Origin: Pseudomonadota bacterium
GTDB taxonomy: Bacteria > Pseudomonadota > Gammaproteobacteria > Burkholderiales > Burkholderiaceae
Reading direction: 5' to 3'
DNA: 8,000 nucleotides
NCBI GenBank assembly: GCA_021783435.1
Contig: JAJXUC010000170.1
Location: 1 to 8,000 of the forward strand
Made by a program: the position numbers and the translations under genes
Notes under the pieces: model-generated
Seen by the model: the letters and a program-made list of their open reading frames with translations, nothing else
The model's database searches: none
What the model was told of the DNA's origin: nothing
Shown: piece after piece, positions 1 through 5,997 of the stretch
How positions within the stretch are numbered: position 1 is the first letter of the stretch
Layout: every line of letters starts with the position of its first letter

Positions 1-61
1 GCGGCGCCGCAGGCAGCAGCATCACCTGCTCCGGCTCATAGGGGCGGTAACTCGTGGGCAT
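1..61 (-). CDS. IS1182-like transposase, N-terminal fragment cut by the window edge
   Basis: Reading leftward from an ATG at 61-59, the frame stays open to the window edge and gives MPTSYRPYEPEQVMLLPAAP. The opening 'M-P-x-x-Y-R-P-Y-x-P-x-Q-x-x-L-L-P' is the N-terminus I associate with IS1182-type (DDE) transposases, whose proteins normally run to several hundred residues, so the rest should lie to the left. The frame is open upstream to an in-frame TAG at 124-122, with another ATG at 97-95, so the start could be 12 residues longer. No Shine-Dalgarno is visible before either ATG. The start codon sits in a (GCAT)3 repeat at 58-69 that provides ATGs in all three frames. The right end of the element should lie between about 100 and 176, but I cannot fix its terminal repeat. 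Only about 20 residues support the call. Confidence 0.55.
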   Translation of the reverse strand, partial: MPTSYRPYEPEQVMLLPAAP

Positions 62-176
62 GCATGCATAACGCAACACGCCCAGCTTCGCCGACATCAA
101 AGCCTTCTGCCGCCCAGGCTCCTAGGCCTTCCGGATTGCTCCACTGTCCCAAAACGGTGGTCTGTGAGGGAGAAAA

Positions 177-836
177 TCACACCGGCAATCGAATGCGCCC
201 ATCGATCAATGCTTGGGCGCACTCGTAGTGCCAGTTGGTCCGCGTCGTTGTGACAAACCGTTGGAGAAAGGCCTTAGGCAGTCGCGGCGCGATGTTTGAG
301 TTGTAGAGAACGATGCGCTGACCCGGAATGCTGGCGGTGAGGCGATCAAACAGAGGGAGATAGTCCTTGCCCCCTAGGAAGAGGACAGGTTCATCCGAGT
401 TCACCGGGAGCATGTTGAAGTCACGGTAGGGAGCGCCCTTGCCCCTGCGCTTGAACGGCTCGGCGCTTGAGCTGAAGGTGATGTCGTAGGCCGGTGTGAG
501 GAAATTCGTCCGAATGAGCCCCCAGCCGGCCGAGAGGATGAACAGCCTGTCCATCCCGAACCTCTGCGCCAAGCGACGGTAGGCGGGGTTCTCATATAGA
601 TCCATGGCGGCAAGCAGCCCAAAAGGGTTGTCAGCCGGCTCTTGATTCGCCTGGAGCAAAACGTCACGCCAGGTGCGCCGGTCGTCGGCCATGTCGTCTG
701 GCCTTGCGTAGAGAAGCTCACCGCCCCTGGGTGCGAGCTGCGGTTCGGCCACGAACATGACCGTCCGACCCGTAGCTGAGCGGAGCATTCCTGCATTGGG
801 GCGTTTGCTCGCGGCACACTGAATGATGATGTTCAT
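177..836 (-). CDS. DUF6884-like protein of unknown function
   Basis: This 219-residue cytoplasmic-looking protein has no signal peptide or membrane segment. It begins MNIIIQCAASKRPNAG, resembling the N-terminal C-x-x-S-K motif (here C7, S10, K11) of the DUF6884 group. Further matching blocks are LFILSAGWGLI (98-108), PAYDITFS (115-122) and VLFLGGKDY (151-159), which suggest an alpha/beta fold with a glycine-rich loop. The biochemical activity of this family is not known to me. The start is well fixed: GAGGAG at 848-843 lies six bases before the ATG. The ATG overlaps the stop of the upstream GIY-YIG-like gene (ATGA, 833-836), so the two are probably translationally coupled and may act together. 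The C-terminus is intact, ending at a TGA (179-177) just before the insertion-sequence fragment. Family assignment is moderately sure; function is open. Confidence 0.7.
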   Translation of the reverse strand: MNIIIQCAASKRPNAGMLRSATGRTVMFVAEPQLAPRGGELLYARPDDMADDRRTWRDVLLQANQEPADNPFGLLAAMDLYENPAYRRLAQRFGMDRLFILSAGWGLIRTNFLTPAYDITFSSSAEPFKRRGKGAPYRDFNMLPVNSDEPVLFLGGKDYLPLFDRLTASIPGQRIVLYNSNIAPRLPKAFLQRFVTTTRTNWHYECAQALIDGRIRLPV

Positions 837-1549
837 TGTTCTCTCCTCGTTTCGGCCACAAGCGCGGCCATGATGTCCAGACTGTGCGGCTCAAAGGCCG
901 CATCGACGTGATCAGAATTCCAAATTCCCGCTTTGCACGCCTGGCCGCGGCGGCACCAACGCCCCAGCCACGCGTCCGAGGGCGGGTCGACGGCGTCCCG
1001 CTCCGCATTGCTCAACAGCGCAATGGCGTTGCGCTCAATGATCCCTCGCATGCTTTGGGGTCCGGCCTCGTCGTTCACGGGCAGACAAATGAAAGGCATG
1101 TCCCGGATGACCGTGCTGACCTCGCGCTCGAGATCCAGCTCGCGCGCTTTGACATCGGCTGGCGCGTTGTTGCCAACACCCCAGGTAGGGTGGCTTTCGC
1201 CCCGGCGCCCCAGCAGCGCATCTCCAACTATCAGACGGAAGATCGAGCCGCGGTGATTGCCCCCACCGCTAGCCACCGAGCCCTTGTGCTGCGCAAGGCG
1301 GGACCACAGCGTGCTTTGCGCACCGCCTTTGAGCGCATGGGTGCCCACGCGAACGACGCGGAGGCCGCGTCCGCTGTGCGCACGCAGCTCGCTGCGCTCA
1401 AAGAAAAAATACACGCCACGCTGCGGCAATTCAGACCGCGCCGACGCAGCGCCGAGGGTACGCGTACCGCCTCCCACCACACACAACTGGTCGAGCAGCG
1501 CGTAGAAATCCCGCAGATACCCCAGTCGCGCCTCAAATGGCATTGTCAT
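833..1549 (-). CDS. GIY-YIG-like nuclease-domain protein
   Basis: This 238-residue protein carries a degenerate GIY-YIG endonuclease signature. 'RGVYFF' (44-49) stands for the GIY strand and 'VRVGTHA' (66-72) for YIG. 'LWSRLAQH' (81-88) supplies the conserved Arg (R84), 'GGGNHRGSIFRL' (95-106) follows, and a helix 'IERNAIALLSN' (171-181) carries the expected Glu (E172). A C-terminal part with 'WLGRWC' and 'GIWNSDHV' belongs to this particular subfamily. GIY-YIG domains cut DNA in repair enzymes, homing nucleases, restriction enzymes and transposable elements; no extra DNA-binding domain is evident here. Three ATGs are candidates (1552, 1549, 1543). I chose 1549 because GAGG at 1559-1556 is six bases upstream, versus three for 1552. 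The stop overlaps the start of the DUF6884-like gene. A 275-codon plus-strand frame over the same DNA shows no family resemblance. The domain call is fairly sure; target and role are unknown. Confidence 0.75.
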   Translation of the reverse strand: MTMPFEARLGYLRDFYALLDQLCVVGGGTRTLGAASARSELPQRGVYFFFERSELRAHSGRGLRVVRVGTHALKGGAQSTLWSRLAQHKGSVASGGGNHRGSIFRLIVGDALLGRRGESHPTWGVGNNAPADVKARELDLEREVSTVIRDMPFICLPVNDEAGPQSMRGIIERNAIALLSNAERDAVDPPSDAWLGRWCRRGQACKAGIWNSDHVDAAFEPHSLDIMAALVAETRREQ

Positions 1550-1555
1550 CATCGT

Positions 1556-1559
1556 CCTC
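1556..1559 (-). promoter_or_regulatory. Shine-Dalgarno that decides the GIY-YIG gene start
   Basis: On the minus strand the sequence GAGAGAGGACGATGATGACAATG offers three start codons. The GAGG core (1559-1556) is three bases from the first ATG, six from the second (1549) and twelve from the third. The second is therefore the best-spaced start. Confidence 0.55.
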
Positions 1560-1622
1560 TCTCGTCTGATCTTGAAGGAAAGGTGCTACGCACTTCTGCT
1601 GCCACCACCCGTCTGGAGTCAG

Positions 1623-1898
1623 TCACTTGCGCCAAAGGCGCTTATAGCGATGGCCCATGGTGAGGCAGTTGCCGCTGTGGCTAGACACGATCTTGTAGGC
1701 ATCCATGTACTCATGCAGGCGGCGCAGGGGTTCGCGCCCGAAGTCCCGTTCCATCTGCCGTACGCTTGTCCCTGTGAAGACAACTTGGATTCCACCTCGC
1801 CCGTCGTAAATCATCTCGCCGTATGCGTCGAGCCACTGGTCGATGAAGGGCGGGATGCCGCGTTGCTGGGCGCGCGTCTGTGCGTGCTTGCTTTTCAT
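1623..1898 (-). CDS. Small conserved unknown protein, weakly DUF4258-like
   Basis: This 91-residue basic protein has the pattern H5-x3-R9-x2-QRGI (12-15) near the N-terminus, then YDGRGG (31-36), GREPLRRL (54-61), DAY (66-68) and a C-terminal strand TMGHRYKRL (80-88). The 'H...R...RGI' start recalls DUF4258 and related RelE/BrnT-like small folds, but the similarity is weak. I recognise the shape as a recurring small hypothetical protein rather than a named family. AAGGAG at 1912-1907 lies eight bases before the ATG, giving a secure start. It is the first gene of a same-strand set with the GIY-YIG-like and DUF6884-like genes, separated from the next by about 73 bases. Its upstream region overlaps the integrase remnant, so any promoter lies within that remnant. 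It could be a toxin-like or regulatory protein; there is no adjacent antitoxin-type gene. Confidence 0.65.
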   Translation of the reverse strand: MKSKHAQTRAQQRGIPPFIDQWLDAYGEMIYDGRGGIQVVFTGTSVRQMERDFGREPLRRLHEYMDAYKIVSSHSGNCLTMGHRYKRLWRK

Positions 1899-1946
1899 GA
1901 CTGTTTCTCCTTACTCCGTATCGCTGTCTTTTACCGACGGCATCTT

Positions 1947-2076
1947 GGCGAAAAGTTCTCTGAGCGACGCGCCAAATCAGGCGCTCTGAGTCGAACCAGG
2001 AACCTCGTGATCTGGCAAATACCTGGGCATCGAAGTAGAAGATGCGCTCGACATCGCGGAGCAGATCGAAATCTGA
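1947..2076 (+). pseudogene. Decayed C-terminus of a tyrosine recombinase (phage-type integrase)
   Basis: The codons at 2020-2073 read YLGIEVEDALDIAEQIEI followed by TGA (2074-2076). This closely resembles the C-terminal tail of a common proteobacterial integrase group, which ends roughly 'STVRYLGIEVDDALxIAEQxEx'; its first Tyr would be the catalytic nucleophile. Upstream the frame is broken by TGA at 2008-2010 and 1987-1989. In the neighbouring frame, 1947-2006 reads GEKFSERRAKSGALSRTRNL, which fits the degraded block 'GTHSLRRTKASLIYRRTKNL' that precedes the tail. The stretch between, normally holding the 'LLGHTKLEST' segment, is missing or scrambled. The picture is a frameshifted, internally deleted and N-terminally lost integrase; nothing further upstream on this strand looks like it. 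Its 3' end is only 170 bases from the DUF2971-type gene, and the small unknown gene is read away from it on the other strand. Confidence 0.7.
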
Positions 2077-2246
2077 TGCTTTCTTCGAGCCGACTCCGCC
2101 GACGGCTGCAGTCGGCCAGGAGCGGTCGCCTGTTGCGATCGCTCAACTGACGGCGTCACCCTGAGAGCCGACACTCGTCAATGTGAGTTGTAGACTGCCG
2201 ACTAAGGGACTGCGCGCAGCGCCGCCACAAGCCTATCCGTATCCGA
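2077..2246. other. Intergenic stretch after the integrase remnant
   Basis: This 170-base gap separates the integrase stop from the DUF2971-type start and contains no convincing gene. It holds a short inverted repeat GCCGAC/GTCGGC (2098-2103 and 2111-2116, seven-base loop) and the palindrome GCGATCGC (2136-2143). Neither hairpin has a following T tract, so I do not call a terminator. No convincing promoter or Shine-Dalgarno for the downstream gene is visible. An attachment site would be expected near here if the integrase once acted locally, but I found no direct repeat to support one. Confidence 0.35.
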
Positions 2247-3173
2247 ATGGCAGACCGTCTTCTCGTGAACTTCAAGTACCGTTCAGGCGCCGCTGCTCTG
2301 CGCGGCCTATCGGACGGCACCTGCTACTTCGCTCTCGCTGGCGAACTGAATGACTCACTGGAAGCCAAGTTCGCTCCGGCTCCCCCATCGTCATACGCCC
2401 AGACCTTGGCGCAAACGCTCACAGAACTGGCAGCTCAACGCAAGGAGCCCGCGAGGTACGAACCTGAAGAAGAAAGTGCTGAGCACCTCTCGAAACTGAT
2501 TGCGGAGGAAGACGAGATCTTCGCGGCTAATTGCCAGCGCGTGGGAATTTTCTCTGGAACGACGCGCCCCGATAATCAGCCCATGTGGGCCTACTATTGC
2601 AATGACGGGCGCGGCGTGTGCTTCGAATTCGAGTGGCCCAGTGAGGTGCTCAAACAGTTCAGCCTGAGGCCCACGTTCGTCCACTACACGGGCCATCCAC
2701 GCGTACATGACCGATTTGAGGACATGCGGGTGGAACTGCTCGCCGTGGGAGACATGCACCCGGACTGGACCGTGGAACAGCTTCACGAGTACTCGCAAAC
2801 GCAAGAATTCTTTGCAAGATGGATTGCACGCTCGATGTCGCGCGCCGTATCCACCAAGCATTCGGACTGGGCGCACGAGCATGAGTTGCGGATGCTGAGC
2901 CCAAGGGCTGGTCCATTGCCAATCCTGAGGGAAATCCTGAAACGGGTGTATTTCACGCGGACAGACTTCCCCGAGTGGCGACCGATAATGATGCTGCTGC
3001 ATCGGCTCTATCCAGGCGTGGAAATGGCGAAAGTGACATTCAGCCACACAGAGCCGCTGGTTTCGATCCAGCATTTGGAGGCGAAGCTCGTCCCAGTCGC
3101 GCTGTCAGCTGATGGCTTCACGCGAGTTGGCGATAACAAAGAGACCAGCAGCGACCAGCAGACCGCAGTCTGA
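2247..3173 (+). CDS. DUF2971 family protein
   Basis: This 308-residue soluble protein shows the DUF2971 layout. 'FKYRS' (9-13) and a strand plus 'ELNDSLEA' (33-40) form the N-terminal part. A central core follows: 'VGIFSGTTRPDNQPMWAYY' (99-117) and 'GRGVCFEFEW' (121-130), matching the family pattern of a Ser/Thr-rich strand, then MW-x-Y, then G-V-C-F-x-F. The C-terminal signature 'KHSDWAHEHELRML' (204-217) matches K-x3-W-x2-E-x-E-x-R. The family has no established biochemical activity that I can cite; its members are often scattered in genomic islands. The start at 2247 lacks a clear Shine-Dalgarno, but the first motif lies at residues 9-13, so little can be missing. The hydrophilic tail (KETSSDQQTAV) looks family-external. 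Its base composition is visibly lower in G+C than rlmL, consistent with acquisition. It is a stand-alone gene on the plus strand. Confidence 0.8.
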   Translation: MADRLLVNFKYRSGAAALRGLSDGTCYFALAGELNDSLEAKFAPAPPSSYAQTLAQTLTELAAQRKEPARYEPEEESAEHLSKLIAEEDEIFAANCQRVGIFSGTTRPDNQPMWAYYCNDGRGVCFEFEWPSEVLKQFSLRPTFVHYTGHPRVHDRFEDMRVELLAVGDMHPDWTVEQLHEYSQTQEFFARWIARSMSRAVSTKHSDWAHEHELRMLSPRAGPLPILREILKRVYFTRTDFPEWRPIMMLLHRLYPGVEMAKVTFSHTEPLVSIQHLEAKLVPVALSADGFTRVGDNKETSSDQQTAV

Positions 3174-3625
3174 ACCCAAAGCGGACAGGCTGTCCAGGGC
3201 CGCGTAGAGCATCTCGCCGGTATGCTCAGCCTCTCATGTTCCTCGCAGCTACCGGTGGAGTAACCGCAATCGCTGCAGTGCGGTCGTCGGGAGAATCCTG
3301 ATCGATGTCTGCATTGGGTCGAGAGCGCCAGTTCGATGGCGCTGAAAGCGGCCGTTCACGGGTCCGACGCTGTCGGCGACCGCTGACCACACCATTGCTG
3401 TCGTCGCCATAAGCCGGGCCCAGGGCCTGCTTTGGCCGACGACCAGTCTTGTGCGGTGCGGATCGGCCCCATATCCAGCGCGCCGCGTAGGGCGATCGAC
3501 ATGCCGGCGCCGGTGGCGGCTTTGGATCGGAATCGCTGGAGGGTTTGATCAGACGATGCGCCTGTCACGCGCATGTCCCGAGACGGGTGGTGAGCAAGGC
3601 GACTGCGGCAGCCCGCACGTGCGTC
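3174..3625. other. 450-base gap without a convincing gene; inverted repeats
   Basis: Open frames here (for example 3356-3574 minus and 3451-3642 plus) are Arg/Pro-rich and match no family I recognise, and none has a good ribosome binding site. The stretch holds a near-palindrome GGACAG-G-CTGTCC (3183-3195) ten bases after the DUF2971 stop. It also holds a seven-base-pair hairpin AGCGCCA/TGGCGCT with a six-base loop (3324-3343). Neither is followed by a T tract on either strand. The gap marks the change from the accessory left part to the housekeeping right part and may contain gene debris too degraded to name. Confidence 0.4.
3324..3343. repeat. Inverted repeat, 7-bp stem
   Basis: AGCGCCA at 3324-3330 is perfectly complementary to TGGCGCT at 3337-3343, leaving the six-base loop GTTCGA. 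There is no adjoining T run. It could be a small intergenic repeat or a weak transcription barrier between the DUF2971-type gene and the convergent phnD-like gene. Confidence 0.4.
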
Positions 3626-4585
3626 TCAAGGCTTGGCATTGAGCCACTGGATCAAATCGGCATAGGTCTTCGGGTTGCCGTTTTCCCAGCCGTCGACGTG
3701 CAGCGACTTGTTGAGAAAACTGTCTCGTCCCGTGGCAACGAGCGCCGCGCGCACCTTGTCCACGGCATCGGCTGATGTGCCAGGCGCGGCCAGCAGCGCC
3801 CAGAACGGCAGCGCTTGGTGCGCCAGGACCACGCCGCCTTCGGCCTTCCAGGCTTTCGACACCATGGGCGTGACGGCGCCGATCACGGCCGCTCGCGTGG
3901 TCTGCATGAATCCGGTGATGGCGTTCTGGTACTCGACGTGAACGATTCGCGGCAGAGTGCTGGCGTGTTGAAGCCAGAGCTTGCTGGCGACCTTGTCGAC
4001 CAAACTGCCCTTGGCCGGGGTCAGCAAGATGGCCGAGGGGGACTTCCAGATCTGTGCCACGGGAACGCAGGTGGTCGCAGGGGCGTCTTGAACCCCCAGG
4101 ACTGCGAGCGTGGGGCCGCCCAGCAGCACTTCGCCGGGTTTGCCGGGGCATGGCTGGGCGATGAAATCCGTGCCGAACTCGATCGGAAGCTTTGCCACCG
4201 CGACCAGGTGCCAGCCCTTGGCGAGCAGTGCTCCCGTCAGGTTGGCTGGCTTGCTGAACATGAAATCGAAGCCCTGGCCGCCTGCGCCATGGTTCGCGGC
4301 CGCCGTGGAGTAGCGAGCTTCCCAGATGACTTTGCGGCCCGTGGCGTTGCCGATCAGATCGGCAAGGCTTTGCGCCGTGGCGCCGACTTCGACGGCGCTT
4401 TCCTGAACCAAGCCATTCTCGATGCCCAGGGTCAGATTGGCGCCGCCGGACGCGGCCATTGCGGTGCCTGGCTGGGCCATCAAGGCGAAGAGCCCCGCGA
4501 GCAGCAGGCCGAAGGAATGCAGCGAGGCGGCGCGGCGGGGCTGGAAATTCCGTTTCAAAACCATGGGGAACATGATGTGTTTCAT
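3626..4585 (-). CDS. PhnD-like phosphate/phosphite/phosphonate ABC transporter substrate-binding protein
   Basis: This 319-residue protein is a predicted periplasmic type 2 solute-binding protein. It has a signal peptide: a basic start (KRNFQPRR, 11-18), a hydrophobic core (about 25-38) and a likely cleavage after AMA (42-44). The mature part begins LTLGIE (51-56). It contains 'ADLIGNATGRKV' (75-86), 'FDFMFSKPANLTGALLAKGWHLVAV' (106-130), 'VEYQNAITGFMQTTRAAVIGAVTP' (217-240) and 'LPFWALLAAPGTSADAVDKVRAAL' (259-282), in the order expected for PhnD-type proteins of the Phosphonate-bd family. Two cysteines (146, 173) could form a disulfide. Such proteins deliver a small oxyanion or related ligand to an ABC permease, but no permease or ATPase gene is adjacent. 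The ligand is therefore unproven and could be unrelated to phosphonate. Several N-terminal ATGs (residues 1, 5, 8) are possible starts and none has a good Shine-Dalgarno; the signal peptide core is kept with any of them. Confidence 0.82.
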   Translation of the reverse strand: MKHIMFPMVLKRNFQPRRAASLHSFGLLLAGLFALMAQPGTAMAASGGANLTLGIENGLVQESAVEVGATAQSLADLIGNATGRKVIWEARYSTAAANHGAGGQGFDFMFSKPANLTGALLAKGWHLVAVAKLPIEFGTDFIAQPCPGKPGEVLLGGPTLAVLGVQDAPATTCVPVAQIWKSPSAILLTPAKGSLVDKVASKLWLQHASTLPRIVHVEYQNAITGFMQTTRAAVIGAVTPMVSKAWKAEGGVVLAHQALPFWALLAAPGTSADAVDKVRAALVATGRDSFLNKSLHVDGWENGNPKTYADLIQWLNAKP

Positions 4586-4735
4586 TCAAGTGACGGATTT
4601 TGGAAGCGAGGGTAACAGGAAGGAAGTGCCGCAGGCATGCCGCGCTGGTGGCACCTGCCCGGTGGTCGGGGGCGTGCAGGCACAGCAGGTCCGCAAGCGC
4701 CGCGCTAAGCTGCACAATTTGCCCGCGAGCCCATC
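4586..4735. promoter_or_regulatory. Divergent intergenic region between the phnD-like gene and rlmL
   Basis: These 150 bases must hold the promoters for both divergent genes. I see GTGCC/GGCAC complementary segments (about 4627-4650) but no clear -35/-10 pair. A strong Shine-Dalgarno is also missing in front of rlmL, where only a weak GCGAG lies about five bases before the ATG. Confidence 0.3.
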
Positions 4736-5974
4736 ATGTCTGAACTTCACAACCTGTTCCTGCCTTGCCCGCGCGGACTGGAGCCGGCGCTCGCGGCTGA
4801 AATGCAGGCGCTGGAAAGCCCAACTTTGCGCACGGGAAAAGAGGTTCCCAGCGGCGTGCCCGCCCGTGGAACGCTCGAGGATGTGATGCGGCTGAACCTG
4901 CATAGCCGCATCGCCTCCCGCGTGCTGCTGCGCTTGGGCCATGCGTCTGTCGAGCAGGCCGACGACGTGTACCGGCTCGCCCTGAAGATGCCGTGGGAGC
5001 GCTGGTTCGCCCCGAAACAAACGCTGCGCGTGGACGTGACCGCCGACCACAGCCCGCTGGAAAGTCTGCATTTCGCCGCGTTGCGCGTCAAGGATGGGGT
5101 CTGCGACCGTTTTCGCATGCGCGGCATGGAGCGCCCCGACGTGGACCGCGAGCAGCCCGATGTGCGGGTGCACCTGCACCTGAGCGCGACCGAGGCGCTG
5201 CTGTATCTGGATACCTCCGGCGAGGCGCTCTTCAAGCGCGGCTGGCGCACGGCGCATGGCGAGGCGCCCTTGAAGGAGAACCTCGCGGCCGGCTTGCTCG
5301 CACTCTCCGGCTGGACGCCCGGGGCGGTGCTGTTCGATCCGCTCTGTGGCGCCGGAACGCTGGTTGTCGAAGCGGCGCAGATGGCCTGCAACCTGGCGCC
5401 GGGGCTGGGGCGCGGCTTCGGGTTCGAACGTTTGCGCGGTTTCGGCGCGCAGGCCTGGCAAGACATTCGCCAGGCCGCCCTGGCCGCGCGCCGCGCCGCG
5501 CAGGCGCCCATTTTCGCGGCGGACATCGACCCGCGCATGGTGGAGTTGGCGCGCGCTAATGCGCAGCGCGCGGGGGTGGAGGCGGTGGTCCAGGTCAAGC
5601 AGGGCGACGTGATGGACGCGGTGCCACCCGTACAACTCCAGCCTGGCCAGGCCGGCCATCTCGTCACCAACCCGCCCTACGCGGAACGCATCGAGGCCAA
5701 GGGCCGCGAGGCTGAAGAGTTCCTGCCGCGTCTGGGCGATGTGCTCAAGCAGCGCTTCACGGGATGGCATGCCGCCCTGCTGCTGGCCGACCTGCAGGCC
5801 GATCGCGCGCTGCGCCTCAAACCGGCGCGGCGGCATGTGGTCTACAACGGGCCGATCGAGTGCCGACTTTTCACCTTCCATCTCGTCGCCGGCAGGCCAC
5901 CGCGCAAGGCATCGGCAGACGCGGCTGCCGCAGAGGAAACGCGGCGGCAGGCGGGTCCTGGCGTCGGAGACTGA
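4736..5974 (+). CDS. rlmL: 23S rRNA (guanine-N2)-methyltransferase RlmL-like, THUMP domain class I methyltransferase
   Basis: This 412-residue protein has an N-terminal ferredoxin-like/THUMP part (about 1-165; opening 'LFLPCPRGLEPALAAEM'), then a Rossmann-fold SAM-dependent methyltransferase. Motif I is FDPLCGAGT (200-208), the acidic SAM-ribose site is 'FAADIDPRMVELARANA', and the catalytic target-binding motif is NPPY (312-315) followed by AERI. This is the UPF0020/RlmL family, which makes m2G2445 in 23S rRNA in E. coli, using SAM and releasing S-adenosylhomocysteine. In E. coli the activity is fused to RlmK; here the length fits the RlmL half only, as is usual in betaproteobacteria. The last 20 or so residues (Ala/Arg-rich, after 'RLFTFHLVAGRPPRKA') look like a variable tail. 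It is transcribed away from the phnD-like gene and toward mtnN, with 23 bases between the stops. The exact modified base is inferred from the family. Confidence 0.88.
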   Translation: MSELHNLFLPCPRGLEPALAAEMQALESPTLRTGKEVPSGVPARGTLEDVMRLNLHSRIASRVLLRLGHASVEQADDVYRLALKMPWERWFAPKQTLRVDVTADHSPLESLHFAALRVKDGVCDRFRMRGMERPDVDREQPDVRVHLHLSATEALLYLDTSGEALFKRGWRTAHGEAPLKENLAAGLLALSGWTPGAVLFDPLCGAGTLVVEAAQMACNLAPGLGRGFGFERLRGFGAQAWQDIRQAALAARRAAQAPIFAADIDPRMVELARANAQRAGVEAVVQVKQGDVMDAVPPVQLQPGQAGHLVTNPPYAERIEAKGREAEEFLPRLGDVLKQRFTGWHAALLLADLQADRALRLKPARRHVVYNGPIECRLFTFHLVAGRPPRKASADAAAAEETRRQAGPGVGD

Positions 5975-5997
5975 TCTCTGGTCCTGCAGGGCCGAGG

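Noticed and set aside
836..1663. 275-codon plus-strand open frame opposite the GIY-YIG-like gene
   Set aside because: No family resemblance and no ribosome binding site; the minus strand carries a clear nuclease signature and an ATGA-coupled neighbour.
1572..2150. 192-codon plus-strand open frame
   Set aside because: It crosses the antisense of the small unknown gene and the integrase remnant. Only its part at about 1947-2006 has meaning, as debris of the recombinase.
3183..3195. GGACAG-G-CTGTCC just after the DUF2971 stop as a terminator
   Set aside because: The usable stem is only five base pairs with a three-base loop and there is no T tract after it.
3356..3574. 72-codon minus-strand frame in the gap, a possible gene remnant
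   Set aside because: Composition is Arg/Pro-rich in neighbouring frames and I could not match it to any family; too weak to list as a gene.
3549..4715. 388-codon minus-strand open frame overlapping the phnD-like gene
   Set aside because: Arg/Gly-rich shadow in another frame of the same strand; the real frame has a signal peptide and family motifs.
4586..5881. 431-codon minus-strand open frame opposite rlmL
   Set aside because: Long antisense frames are common in G+C-rich genes; the plus strand has THUMP, DPLCGAGT and NPPY motifs, whereas this frame is rich in Arg, Gln and His without a recognisable domain.
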